Source of the DNA: Lachnoclostridium phytofermentans ISDg
Lineage (GTDB): Bacteria; Bacillota; Clostridia; Lachnospirales; Lachnospiraceae
Length of the DNA: 64,000 nucleotides
Direction of reading: 5' to 3'
NCBI RefSeq assembly: GCF_000018685.1
Contig: NC_010001.1
Coordinates: 2,124,001 to 2,188,000, forward strand
This document shows, in pieces, positions 43,838 through 52,393 of the stretch (the stretch's first letter is position 1; the number at the start of each line of letters is the position of its first letter). The position numbers and the translations under genes were made by a program. The notes under the pieces are model-generated. The model made no database searches. It worked only from the letters and a program-made list of their open reading frames with translations, and was not told where the DNA came from.

Positions 43838-44455
43838 ATGATTTTTAATAATGAAATACCCTCGATACTATTGGAAAATGGAATGAAAAAGACTTTTAAC
43901 GAAGGCAGTAATATTTATAAAGTAAACAGTAGTGTAACACATTGCTATTTCATATTATCGGGCACCGTTAAAATTTATATTGATCATAAAAACGGCAGGC
44001 GCTCAATCCTTGATTTTTTTGGAAGTAATGACTGGTTGGGTGAGCTTTCTTTGTTCTGTAACGAAGCAGAAATAAAAGAAAATAAAGTTCTTCAAGATGT
44101 CGAATGCTTGGAATTTGATAAGGATGAATTACAAAAACTATGCAAAGAAAATGCAAAAGTTTCATTTTATTTTGCTTCCTATATTGCCAATAAATTATTA
44201 GCAAGAAGCTATAGAATGAGCGAGAGCTTGAATTATTCTCTGGATATCAGGCTTGCTTCCTTCGTTATTCAACATCAGCAGAAGGGTATATATAGTATTC
44301 CCCACACAGATGTCTCTGAATACATGAATGTTAGTTACCGCCATGTGCTGTACGTCATGAAGCAATTTTGTGAGTTGGAAATATTAACAAAAGAAAAGGG
44401 GAAAGGATATATCATTTCTGATATAGAAAAATTGAAGCGAATACAGGATAAATAA
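43838..44455 (+). CDS. Crp/Fnr-family regulator (YeiL-like)
   Basis: Protein of 205 residues: N-terminal cyclic-nucleotide-binding-like beta roll (VTHCYFILSGTVKIYIDHKNGRRSILDFFG, WLGELSLF) and C-terminal helix-turn-helix (IPHTDVSEYMNVSYRHVLYVMKQF). The glycines and hydrophobic pattern of the sensory barrel are present, but no Cys cluster for Fe-S as in FNR is apparent. It may bind an unknown ligand. Divergent from the YczE-like gene. Confidence 0.85.
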   Translation: MIFNNEIPSILLENGMKKTFNEGSNIYKVNSSVTHCYFILSGTVKIYIDHKNGRRSILDFFGSNDWLGELSLFCNEAEIKENKVLQDVECLEFDKDELQKLCKENAKVSFYFASYIANKLLARSYRMSESLNYSLDIRLASFVIQHQQKGIYSIPHTDVSEYMNVSYRHVLYVMKQFCELEILTKEKGKGYIISDIEKLKRIQDK

Positions 44456-44614
44456 AAAACTATTAGCCCAATAAGGTGAGTTTTTATCCCATAGGCTCTA
44501 TAGGGATAACTCAAAAAAGTTGAAATGTTATTTCTTGATCCTGCTTGAAATTTATAGATCAACTCGTTTACTGGTAAAAATAAACTATATATTGAAAATA
44601 ATGTAAATTATTTA

Positions 44615-44664
44615 TTGACAATTGACCTGTTACTAATTAATATATAACTAATGTTATATAACAT
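44615..44664 (+). promoter_or_regulatory. Promoter and palindromic operator of the tetR gene
   Basis: TTGACA (44615-44620), 17-bp spacer, TAATAT (44638-44643), with the perfect 14-bp palindrome ATGTTATATAACAT (44651-44664) over the expected start of transcription. Confidence 0.65.
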
Positions 44665-44687
44665 ATGTAATGAATAGGAGGGTTTGT

Positions 44688-45272
44688 ATGCCACCCCAAA
44701 AAAAGATAAGTAAAGAGGATATTGAAGAAGCTGCTTTTCTAATTGCTAAAGAAGAAGGATTTTCGGGAATTACCGCGCGAAATGTGGCGAAACACCTTGG
44801 GTGTTCGGTTGCTCCAATTTATGTAAATTTTACAACGATTGATGTTCTGATTGAAGCTGTTATAGTACGTGTTTTTGCCATTTCCGATGAGCTGCTGGCG
44901 AAACAAAAGGGACAATATGCATTTGAAAATGTTGGGAAAGCCAGTTTAGCGTTTGCACGAGAATATCCGGTTTTTTTTCGTGAACTGATAATGCAACCAA
45001 ATCCATATATGGATTCGTATGATGCAGTTGAAAAAAAAATACTTGAACAATTGGCTGAGGCTGAGTCGATGAGTGGTTGGACTCTTGAAGAAAGAAGGAA
45101 TCTGTTGTTAAGAATGAGGATCTTTCAAACTGGCTTGTCGGTTATGATAGCTAACGGACATATTCCATCTTGGCTGGATGACAAAGCAGTGGAAGCGGTG
45201 CTGTTTGAAACAGGAAGGGATCTTTTATGTATTCAAAAAATGAAACGGGAGGGGAATATAAAAAATGAATAA
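44688..45272 (+). CDS. TetR/AcrR-family regulator
   Basis: Protein of 194 residues with the TetR helix-turn-helix ITARNVAKHLGCSVAPIYVNFTTIDVLIEAV. The ATG at 44688 follows AGGAGG by 6 bases. An ATG 18 bases earlier would place this site inside the gene. The stop overlaps the start of the flavin oxidoreductase gene by 8 bases, so both form an autoregulated operon behind the palindrome at 44651. Confidence 0.92.
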   Translation: MPPQKKISKEDIEEAAFLIAKEEGFSGITARNVAKHLGCSVAPIYVNFTTIDVLIEAVIVRVFAISDELLAKQKGQYAFENVGKASLAFAREYPVFFRELIMQPNPYMDSYDAVEKKILEQLAEAESMSGWTLEERRNLLLRMRIFQTGLSVMIANGHIPSWLDDKAVEAVLFETGRDLLCIQKMKREGNIKNE

Positions 45273-46761
45273 GATCATCATTATTGGTGGAGGTATAGCT
45301 GGATTGAGTGCAGGTATTTTTGCCCAGAGGAATGGATTTGAAAGTATAATTTTGGAGAAGAACCAAACTTTAGGCGGGGAATGTACCGGCTGGGATCGTC
45401 AAGGCTATCACATTGATGGATGTATTCATTGGCTGGTTGGGACTAAAAAAGGAACTCCGATTCACGATCTTTGGACAGCTGTAGGTGCCCTGGATGGGGT
45501 TGAAATCTACAATCCTGAAAGCTTTCTGGCTTTTGAACATGAAAGTGGTGTCACAGTACATTTGTATCGTGACCTTGACCGACTGAAATCTAGTTGGGTA
45601 GAAATATCACCTCAGGACGAGGATTCTATTAATCATTTTTGCAAAACCATAAAGCAGCTGCACTCTTATGAAATACCAGTTGAAAAACCAAATGATTTGA
45701 TGGGATTAGGGGAAAAAATCAAATTCATGATTTCAATGAAGGACGTCGGTATGATAATGCAGAAGTTTGGTAAGATGAACTTAAAGGAGTATGCTAAAAC
45801 CTTTAAGCACCCGGCGTTGAGGGAGATACTTTCTTCCTTTTTACCAGATGGCCACAGTGCCTTGTCAGTTTTCTTTGCATTGGCATCTTTTACAAAAGGT
45901 CAAGCTTCTATTCCTTATGGAGGTTCCAAAAAATTTGCACTTCGTATGGTAGAGCGTTATCTAAGCTTAGGTGGTACCATAGAAACCTCTTGTGAAGCCA
46001 CTGAGTTGAGCATCGACCGCAATAAGGCTGACCGTGTGATTTGCAGCAATGGTAAGAGCTTTGAAGCTGATTATTTTATTGCTGCCTGCGATGCCCATTT
46101 GCTCTATAATGGATTGTTAAAGGGAAAGTATCCTGATCCTGAATTTGAAAAACGATATAATAATCCCATAGACTATCCGTTAGGTTCAGAAATCCATATA
46201 GCAATAGGTTATGAAGGCGCAATGGATGATATTCCGAGAACTCTGCGCTTTCCTGTTACTCCAATTAAGATTAATGAATCAACGATAGATTTTTTAACAA
46301 TGACTCATTATAACTATGAGCCAGACTTTGCTCCCGATGGAGGTACCCTGATTGCCTGTAGTATTAACCAATTCCATACAGATTTTGATAAGTGGCATGC
46401 TCTTACTAAAGATTCCAACTCCTATGAATGCGAAAAAGCGAGAATTGGTAATGAGGTCGTCCGAGCAATTGAAATACGCTTTCCTCAGATGAAGGGAAAA
46501 CTCAAGTTGCTTGATGTGGCTACTCCGAAAACATTTGAACGGTACTGTAACGCTTATCGGGGTGCTTTCATGTCATTCTTACCTACGATTAATGGAAGGA
46601 TGATGTCCCACACAGGAAAAATCAAAGGGTTGCAAAATATCTTTTTAAGCGGTCAATGGCTCCAACCGCCTGGCGGATTGCCTGTGGCATTGATTACTGG
46701 AAAATACACAATTATGCGGCTTTGTAAAATAAAAAAACAGCCGTTCAGAAATATCGCGTGA
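45265..46761 (+). CDS. FAD-dependent oxidoreductase, phytoene-desaturase (CrtI)-like
   Basis: Protein of 498 residues with the N-terminal FAD loop IIIIGGGIAGLSAGIFAQRNG and acidic strand end IILEKNQTLGGECTGW, as in CrtI-type amine-oxidase-fold enzymes. The C-terminal IFLSGQWLQPPGGLPVALITGKYT matches the flavin-binding end of the family. The substrate is probably not a carotene, since no other carotenoid gene is near. Many Firmicute homologues are merely named NAD(P)/FAD-dependent oxidoreductases. Translationally coupled to tetR. Confidence 0.87.
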   Translation: MNKIIIIGGGIAGLSAGIFAQRNGFESIILEKNQTLGGECTGWDRQGYHIDGCIHWLVGTKKGTPIHDLWTAVGALDGVEIYNPESFLAFEHESGVTVHLYRDLDRLKSSWVEISPQDEDSINHFCKTIKQLHSYEIPVEKPNDLMGLGEKIKFMISMKDVGMIMQKFGKMNLKEYAKTFKHPALREILSSFLPDGHSALSVFFALASFTKGQASIPYGGSKKFALRMVERYLSLGGTIETSCEATELSIDRNKADRVICSNGKSFEADYFIAACDAHLLYNGLLKGKYPDPEFEKRYNNPIDYPLGSEIHIAIGYEGAMDDIPRTLRFPVTPIKINESTIDFLTMTHYNYEPDFAPDGGTLIACSINQFHTDFDKWHALTKDSNSYECEKARIGNEVVRAIEIRFPQMKGKLKLLDVATPKTFERYCNAYRGAFMSFLPTINGRMMSHTGKIKGLQNIFLSGQWLQPPGGLPVALITGKYTIMRLCKIKKQPFRNIA

Positions 46762-46852
46762 GCTCTGTTTATTGTTCCGTGTTATATACATGACAATTGC
46801 TAGATTGATTTGTGAGGGAATTTGAGAATATGAGAAGTGAGGTTTGATATTA

Positions 46853-47395
46853 ATGGAGCAATATATAGCATTTCTTCGGGGAATTAATGTTGGAGGAAAA
46901 AACAAAATATCTATGCCTGAATTAAAAGAAGTATTTGAACAAAACGGATTTAATGATGTGTTAACCTATATTAACAGTGGTAATATCATTTTTTCCAGTT
47001 GTAATGATGATGAAAATAAGCTGAAAGAGGAGTGTGAAGCATTAATTACACGCCGGTTTCAACTGGAAATACCTGTTTCAATCATATCGGTAAGAGATTT
47101 ATCGGCAGCGTATGATCATGCTCCTTCATGGTGGGGGCAGGATAAGGATTCAAAGCATAATGCTATTTTTATAATTCCGCCAGTAACAGTGGAAAAAGTA
47201 TTTGAGGAAGTAGGAGAAATAAAACCTGAATATGAAACAGTTGCATATTTTGGGAGGGTTGTTTTTTGGTCTGCACCTCTAAATACTTTTTCAAGAACTC
47301 GTTGGTCAAAGATTGTTGGCTCGTCTTTGTATAATAGCATAACCATCAGAAATTCAAACACTGTTATAAAGCTGTTACAGCTTGCAAAATTATAG
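46853..47395 (+). CDS. DUF1697-family protein
   Basis: Protein of 180 residues beginning MEQYIAFLRGINVGGKNKISM and continuing with VLTYINSGNIIFSS and the C-terminal RTRWSKIVG, the DUF1697 pattern. Function of the family is unknown. Ribosome-like AAGTGAGG about 10 bases upstream. Confidence 0.9.
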   Translation: MEQYIAFLRGINVGGKNKISMPELKEVFEQNGFNDVLTYINSGNIIFSSCNDDENKLKEECEALITRRFQLEIPVSIISVRDLSAAYDHAPSWWGQDKDSKHNAIFIIPPVTVEKVFEEVGEIKPEYETVAYFGRVVFWSAPLNTFSRTRWSKIVGSSLYNSITIRNSNTVIKLLQLAKL

Positions 47396-47400
47396 AAGAA

Positions 47401-47595
47401 AATAAAAAACCAAAGTTATCAAGAAAATCCACCGAAAGTTTCTTTATCTACATTAAACAACGAAAAGAAGTAAGTCTTGCGATGGAATTAATGTTGACAT
47501 AAAATTACAGTTGGTATTATGATGATATCATCAACAAATCACTATCATATAAAGAATTAAAAATCGAGTGTGATGAAATGCCAGAAAGGTCATAG
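47401..47595 (+). pseudogene. Possible decayed small gene
   Basis: One frame reads KSTESFFIYIKQRKEVSLAM, one TAA stop, then WYYDDIINKSLSYKELKIEC and DEMPERS before a TAG. The composition is protein-like on both sides of the stop, but no start or ribosome site is seen and the family is not recognised. Tentative. Confidence 0.25.
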
Positions 47596-47661
47596 GATTT
47601 TAAAGTTATTCAGATTTAACTCAAACTGGTCTATTATTTCTGAGTGAGAGGAGAAATTTAT

Positions 47662-48333
47662 ATGAGATTAATAAATAAAAGTGAGTTTTTAAAAGGAAGT
47701 TTTGATACTCTTGGTGAGATATTTGATATGGTGGCAAAGCTACCTACTATCCGATTGGAAGATTTACAGAGGAAGCAAACAACCCTTATAATAGTTGATA
47801 TGATAAATGGTTTTACCAGGGAAGGAGCGTTAAAGAGCCCGAGAGTGGAAGGTCTAATACCTGAAATTGCAAAATTGTCAAAAGCATGCGACGAATTGCA
47901 AATTATAAAGCTTGCATTTGCAGACTGTCATACAGAAGAATCACCGGAATTTGGTGCTTATCCGGTACACTGTATGGTAGGTACCAGTGAAGGGGAAATG
48001 GTTGATGAACTCAAGGAAATCGGAGGTTATACCCTTATTTCTAAAAACTCTACGAATGGGTTTATTGAAGAAGAGTTTCAGAAATGGTTTAAGGAAAATG
48101 AACATATAAACACCTTTATAATAACTGGTGATTGTACTGATATTTGTGTGCAACAATTTGCAGTAACAGTAAAAACTTGGTTCAATATGCAAAACAAAAA
48201 AGCCAGGGTGATTGTTCCTGTAAATGCAGTAGAAACTTATGATCTAGGCTTGCATGACGGTGGCTTGATGAACATAGTGGCACTATACAATATGATGATT
48301 AATGGAATTGAAGTGGTTGCAGGGGTAGAATAA
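47662..48333 (+). CDS. Isochorismatase-family cysteine hydrolase
   Basis: Protein of 223 residues. TTLIIVDMINGFTREGAL supplies the catalytic Asp region, and IITGDCTDICVQQFAVTVKTWF the nucleophilic Cys context. A lysine in LIKLAFADCHTEES-like sequence (IIKLAFADCHTEE) lies between. It probably hydrolyses an amide (nicotinamidase- or carbamate-like). The start at 47662 follows GAGGAGAAA. The TfoX C-terminal-domain gene begins 69 bases later. Confidence 0.85.
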   Translation: MRLINKSEFLKGSFDTLGEIFDMVAKLPTIRLEDLQRKQTTLIIVDMINGFTREGALKSPRVEGLIPEIAKLSKACDELQIIKLAFADCHTEESPEFGAYPVHCMVGTSEGEMVDELKEIGGYTLISKNSTNGFIEEEFQKWFKENEHINTFIITGDCTDICVQQFAVTVKTWFNMQNKKARVIVPVNAVETYDLGLHDGGLMNIVALYNMMINGIEVVAGVE

Positions 48334-48402
48334 ATGGATAAAATGAACACTTGTGGAATCCATAATGAAAAACCTATTACGAATACATTTAAGGAGGTAA
48401 CA

Positions 48403-48660
48403 ATGGCACAATTGTCTAACTTACCTAATATAGGCAAAGAAGTTGAAAGGCAACTAAACGAAGTAGGTATAGAAAACTATGAGCAGTTGAAATCTCTTGG
48501 AGCAGAAGCAGCATGGCTTAAGATTCAAGAAATAGATGAATCTGCTTGTATTCATAGACTCTATGCTTTAGAAGGTGCAATCTTAGGTATTAAGAAAAAC
48601 TTATTGCCAAATGAAAGAAAATCAGAACTCAAGGGTTTTTATAATTGGAATAAGAAATAG
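48403..48660 (+). CDS. TfoX C-terminal-domain protein
   Basis: Protein of 85 residues consisting only of the TfoX/Sxy C-terminal domain: LSNLPNIGKEVERQLNEVGIENYEQLKSLGAEAAWLKIQ, a helix-hairpin-helix-like fold, then RLYALEGAILG. The N-terminal TfoX domain is absent. Free-standing versions are common in Firmicutes and of unclear role. The ATG at 48403 has a perfect AAGGAGG; the longer frame from 48334 lacks one. Confidence 0.88.
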   Translation: MAQLSNLPNIGKEVERQLNEVGIENYEQLKSLGAEAAWLKIQEIDESACIHRLYALEGAILGIKKNLLPNERKSELKGFYNWNKK

Positions 48661-48733
48661 ATGTTGAGCCAGTTTGGCAAATGACGATAAATAGAAGTGT
48701 TATGTATCTAATTATGTAATGGAAAAGTTAAAT

Positions 48734-48778
48734 AAAAGCAGTAGTCTTGGAAGTGAATCCATAGAGTGCTGCTTTTTT
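48734..48778 (+). terminator. Rho-independent terminator
   Basis: AAAAGCAG/CTGCTTTT stem with further partial pairing inside, followed by TTTTTT. It ends the hydrolase-TfoX transcript. Confidence 0.7.
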
Positions 48779-48847
48779 ATTATAATATGCATATTTAAAT
48801 AATGGAGGAGCAAAACAAATTATGCTGTAATCCTCCTCTTCTTAATG

Positions 48848-49201
48848 TTACGCATTCTTTTTTTTACAAAAAAAGTTAATTATCCATTTTGTCTTAAAAA
48901 AAATAATAGTCACTACCATTTCTACCAGTAAACATACCGTGAATGTATTAGGAGCAATGATGTCAGGAAAAAATTTAGTAAATACAAAATCTAGTACAAT
49001 CACAATAATAATAGATAGAATACATAAAATTTGTGACATTTTAACTTTTGAAATATCATAAAGCTCCTTTTCTTCTTCTGTCATTTTTCCATATTCTCTC
49101 ATAACTGTATTTTTCGTTCCTGTCACAACTCTTATCAAATAAATTAGACAGATTAGTAGTATAGCTATAAGTGGAAAATTCTCACGTAATATTTTTTCCA
49201 T
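48848..49201 (-). CDS. Small three-helix membrane protein (DUF3784-like)
   Basis: Protein of 117 residues from the ATG at 49201 (GAGGTGAAAG upstream). TM helices at about 10-30, 58-80 and 88-108. Between the first two is EYGKMTEEEKELYDISKVKM, which resembles the cytoplasmic loop of DUF3784/SdpI-like small membrane proteins. No function can be assigned. Confidence 0.6.
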   Translation of the reverse strand: MEKILRENFPLIAILLICLIYLIRVVTGTKNTVMREYGKMTEEEKELYDISKVKMSQILCILSIIIVIVLDFVFTKFFPDIIAPNTFTVCLLVEMVVTIIFFKTKWIINFFCKKKNA

Positions 49202-49687
49202 AACTTTCACCTCAAAATTAATTTTGACAATCAATTTATCATTTATATAATGAGTTATTCTCATTTTAGCTTGTGTTCATTGATAAGTCAACAATACAAT
49301 TACAAAAAATGTAATTATATAGTTTTTTAGGAGAACTTATAAAAAGAAACGATTAGAATAAAAAATTGAGATGTAAATCTTGATAAATAAATGATTTTAT
49401 GAAAATATAAAATAGAAAATAACAAATAAAAACTAACCATAAAAGAAAAAAGAGTATTTGACTTGTGATCCTTTTAAACAAGACAGCAGACAGATTTGTA
49501 CGTATTTGGAATAAATATGTATGAATTTACGTCTACGGTCTTTTTTTGTTCATGAAACCAATACGATTCGAGTAAAATATGAGCTTTAGTAAATAATAAA
49601 AAATGAATCAATTTTAAGATATCAAATTTAATGGTGTTGAATTTTATCACTTTATGTTAAAGAATAACAATACTATGGAGGAAAACA
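49202..49687. other. Upstream region of the PTS operon
   Basis: Nearly 490 bases of very AT-rich DNA. I find no LicT/GlcT-type antiterminator hairpin and no convincing gene. TTGACT at 49460 could be a -35 but lacks a good -10. CTATGGAGGAAAAC is the ribosome site of the PTS gene. Confidence 0.45.
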
Positions 49688-51943
49688 ATGAAAGACAAAG
49701 CATTTGGTGTATTACAAAGAGTCGGGCGTTCCTTTATGCTACCGATTGCAGTTTTGCCAGTTGCCGGGCTTTTGCTTGGTTTAGGTAGTTCCTTTACAAA
49801 TGAAACTACGCTAGCAACCTATAATCTATTAGGAATAATGGGACCTGGGACGGCTATATACAATATTTTAACCATTATGAGCAAATGTGGTAGCGTTATA
49901 TTTGACAACTTACCACTGATATTTGCAGTTGGTGTAGCTATAGGTATGGCTAAGAAAGAGAAAGAGGTTGCTGCGTTATCTGCAATGATTGCATTTTTTG
50001 TTATGCATTCCGCAATCAGCGGTATGGTTTCTATTTACGGTGGACCAGAAGCCTTTATTAGCGGAGCTACTGGTACTGTTTTGGGGATGACATCATTACA
50101 GATGGGAGCTTTCGGAGGTATTATCGTAGGTCTTGGTGTTGCAGCACTGCATAATCGATTCTATAAGATTGAATTGCCAGCAGCATTTGCATTTTTCCAG
50201 GGGACTAGATTCATACCAATTATAAGTACTGTTGTTTTTACTTTTGTAGGAATTCTAATGTTTTATATATGGCAGCCAATACAGATAGGTATCAATGGAT
50301 TAGGAGGAGTGGTACAAAGTACAGGTATCATCGGAACTTTCATCTTTGGTTTGATTAAGAGATTACTAATACCATTCGGTCTTCATCATGTATTTTATTT
50401 ACCGTTCTGGCAGACAGCAATCGGTGGAACAATGGAGATTGCCGGAAAAACTATTATAGGCGCTCAGAATATATTCTTCGCTCAACTGGCTGATCCATCA
50501 ACAGTACATTTTTCTACTTTAGCAACCAGATTTTTCAGTGGTGAATTTATTATATATATTTTCGGATTCCCAGGAGCAGCATTGGCTATGTACCGCTGTG
50601 CTCGTCAAGAGAAGAAAAAAGAAGTTTATGGATTATTATTATCAGCAGCACTTACTTCCATTATGACAGGTATTACAGAGCCAATCGAATTTTCCTTCCT
50701 TTTCGTAGCTCCTGTTTTGTTTGGAATTAGTGCCGTTATGGCAGGTCTTGCATACGCCATTGCACAAGCATTAAATATAGCAGTCGGCTTGACATTTTCA
50801 GGCGGTTTTATCGATTTGTTTTTGTTTGGTATTTTGCAAGGTAACAGGAAGACCTCATGGCTTCTTATCATACCTGTAGGAATTGTTTATTTCTTAGTAT
50901 ATTATTACATCTTTAGTTTCTTTATCAAGAAAATGAATTTGAAGACTCCAGGTAGAGAAGCAGACAATGAGGAAAGTAAGTTATATACACGTGCCGACTA
51001 TGAAAAAAAGAAAAATGTATCGAAAGATGAAAAAGGTTCTGATGTGGATGAACTCTCTGCAGCAATAACAGAAGGACTTGGTGGAAAAGCAAATATCAGT
51101 GATGTGGATTGTTGTGCAACCAGATTAAGAGTAACCGTATTTGATGGTAATAAAGTAGAAGATAACATTTTAAAATCTACGGGAGCATCAGGAGTTATCC
51201 ATAAAGGAACCGGTGTTCAGGTTATTTACGGACCGAGAGTAACCGTTATTAAATCTAATTTGGATGATTATCTGGCGACAACTAGTGATGTAGCAGAGAA
51301 AAAAGATTTTGCAAAAGCAGCGAATACAGAAAATAAAAATTATGAGAATAATGTAAGTAAAGTAAATAGTGCAGATAAACAAAATAGTGCAGATAAACAA
51401 AGTAGTGAAGACAAACAAGATACTGTAGACAAACAAAGTACTGTAGACAAACAAAGTAGTGCAAATAAACAAAGTAATGCAGACAAACAGGGAAAGGAAA
51501 CTATTATTTTCGCTCCATTAAGTGGCAAGGTAATAGAATTAACAGATGTAAATGACGGCGTTTTTTCTGAAGGTATGTTAGGAAAAGGGTTTGCAATCGA
51601 GCCATCGGAAGGAAAAGTTGTAGCACCATGTGATTGTAAGGTGGAAACAGTTTTTGATACAAAACATGCCATAGGGTTAAGCTGTGGTAATGTAGAATTA
51701 CTGATTCATATTGGAATTGATACTGTTGAGTTAAATGGAAAAGGTTATGATATCAAAATTCATGATGGAGATGTTTTAAAGAAAGGCGATGTTATCGGCT
51801 ACTTTGACATAAACTTAATTACTGAAGCAGGATATCGCGTGGTAACCCCGGTTATCGTTACCAATACGGATGACTTTGAATCAATAGAGATTTTGAAAAA
51901 GGATTCTATTAAGGCAGAAGAAAGAGTTATGAGTGTAAAATAA
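49688..51943 (+). CDS. PTS sugar permease EIICBA (glucose/maltose/N-acetylglucosamine family)
   Basis: Protein of 751 residues with all three PTS modules in one chain. EIIC (1-415): about ten helices, GRSFMLPIAVLPVAGLLLG, PFGLHHVFYLPFWQT, and GITEPIEFSFLF, the sugar-binding signature. EIIB (about 450-530): phospho-Cys C476 in DCCATRLRV. EIIA (about 600-751): phospho-His H674 in LLIHIGIDTVELNG. The EIIC sequence is closer to the PtsG/MalX branch than to NagE. A repetitive hydrophilic linker (residues 560-601) joins B and A. It transports and phosphorylates a hexose using HPr and EI encoded just downstream. Confidence 0.94.
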   Translation: MKDKAFGVLQRVGRSFMLPIAVLPVAGLLLGLGSSFTNETTLATYNLLGIMGPGTAIYNILTIMSKCGSVIFDNLPLIFAVGVAIGMAKKEKEVAALSAMIAFFVMHSAISGMVSIYGGPEAFISGATGTVLGMTSLQMGAFGGIIVGLGVAALHNRFYKIELPAAFAFFQGTRFIPIISTVVFTFVGILMFYIWQPIQIGINGLGGVVQSTGIIGTFIFGLIKRLLIPFGLHHVFYLPFWQTAIGGTMEIAGKTIIGAQNIFFAQLADPSTVHFSTLATRFFSGEFIIYIFGFPGAALAMYRCARQEKKKEVYGLLLSAALTSIMTGITEPIEFSFLFVAPVLFGISAVMAGLAYAIAQALNIAVGLTFSGGFIDLFLFGILQGNRKTSWLLIIPVGIVYFLVYYYIFSFFIKKMNLKTPGREADNEESKLYTRADYEKKKNVSKDEKGSDVDELSAAITEGLGGKANISDVDCCATRLRVTVFDGNKVEDNILKSTGASGVIHKGTGVQVIYGPRVTVIKSNLDDYLATTSDVAEKKDFAKAANTENKNYENNVSKVNSADKQNSADKQSSEDKQDTVDKQSTVDKQSSANKQSNADKQGKETIIFAPLSGKVIELTDVNDGVFSEGMLGKGFAIEPSEGKVVAPCDCKVETVFDTKHAIGLSCGNVELLIHIGIDTVELNGKGYDIKIHDGDVLKKGDVIGYFDINLITEAGYRVVTPVIVTNTDDFESIEILKKDSIKAEERVMSVK
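51365..51490 (+). repeat. Seven tandem 18-bp units in the EIIB-EIIA linker
   Basis: Seven in-frame hexapeptide units of the form (N/S/D)(S/T/N)(A/E/V)(D/N)KQ. Neighbouring units differ by few bases, a pattern expected from slippage. Length changes by whole units would keep the reading frame. Confidence 0.92.
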
Positions 51944-52080
51944 AAATAGTAAAAAAGTAAAACCAAAATTGAAGTTTTGAAATAGAAAATTCGATTAATT
52001 AAAAAGTAATAATAATAGAAAGTTGTAACAAAATTACCATATGAAAGTATGTAAAAAAAATATAAAATGAGGTATAAAAA

Positions 52081-52338
52081 ATGAAAGAATTTAGCTATGT
52101 AATCAATGACCCTCTAGGGATACATGCAAGACCAGCGGGACTTTTAGTTAAGAAGGCAAGTACATTTAATTCAGATATAACCATAGTGAAAGGCGAAAAA
52201 ACTGCCGACTCAAAAAAAATATTTGGAATAATGGGCCTTGGAATTAAGCAGGGAGATGAGATAACCATAAAAATTACAGGTGAAGATGAAGAAGAGGCAT
52301 CTGCTGCAATCGAGGAATTTGTCAAAGAAAACTTGTAA
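52081..52338 (+). CDS. ptsH: HPr phosphocarrier protein, Ser46 replaced by Lys
   Basis: Protein of 85 residues with active-site H15 in PLGIHARPAG. In the second regulatory segment the sequence is DSKKIFGIMGLG, where Firmicute HPr normally has LKSIMGVMSLG. Residue 46 is Lys, so ATP-dependent phosphorylation at Ser46 by HPr kinase should be impossible. The protein may be a dedicated transport HPr that escapes catabolite-repression signalling, with another ptsH expected elsewhere. It lies between EIICBA and EI in one operon. Confidence 0.93.
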   Translation: MKEFSYVINDPLGIHARPAGLLVKKASTFNSDITIVKGEKTADSKKIFGIMGLGIKQGDEITIKITGEDEEEASAAIEEFVKENL

Positions 52339-52393
52339 TAGGAAGATTAGGTGAAAGAGGAAAGAATAGATTGATTGAAAGAATAGGTGGAAT

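Noticed and set aside
49265..49687. LicT/GlcT-type antitermination leader before the PTS genes
   Set aside because: I could not find the paired RAT hairpin and terminator. The region is only AT-rich.
51365..51490. Possible CRISPR-like array
   Set aside because: Units are adjacent without spacers, in frame and inside a coding sequence.
51188..51672. Two Cys/Leu-rich minus-strand frames opposite the PTS linker repeat
   Set aside because: They are the mirror image of the 18-bp repeat (monotonous FVCLHY units) and overlap a clear gene.
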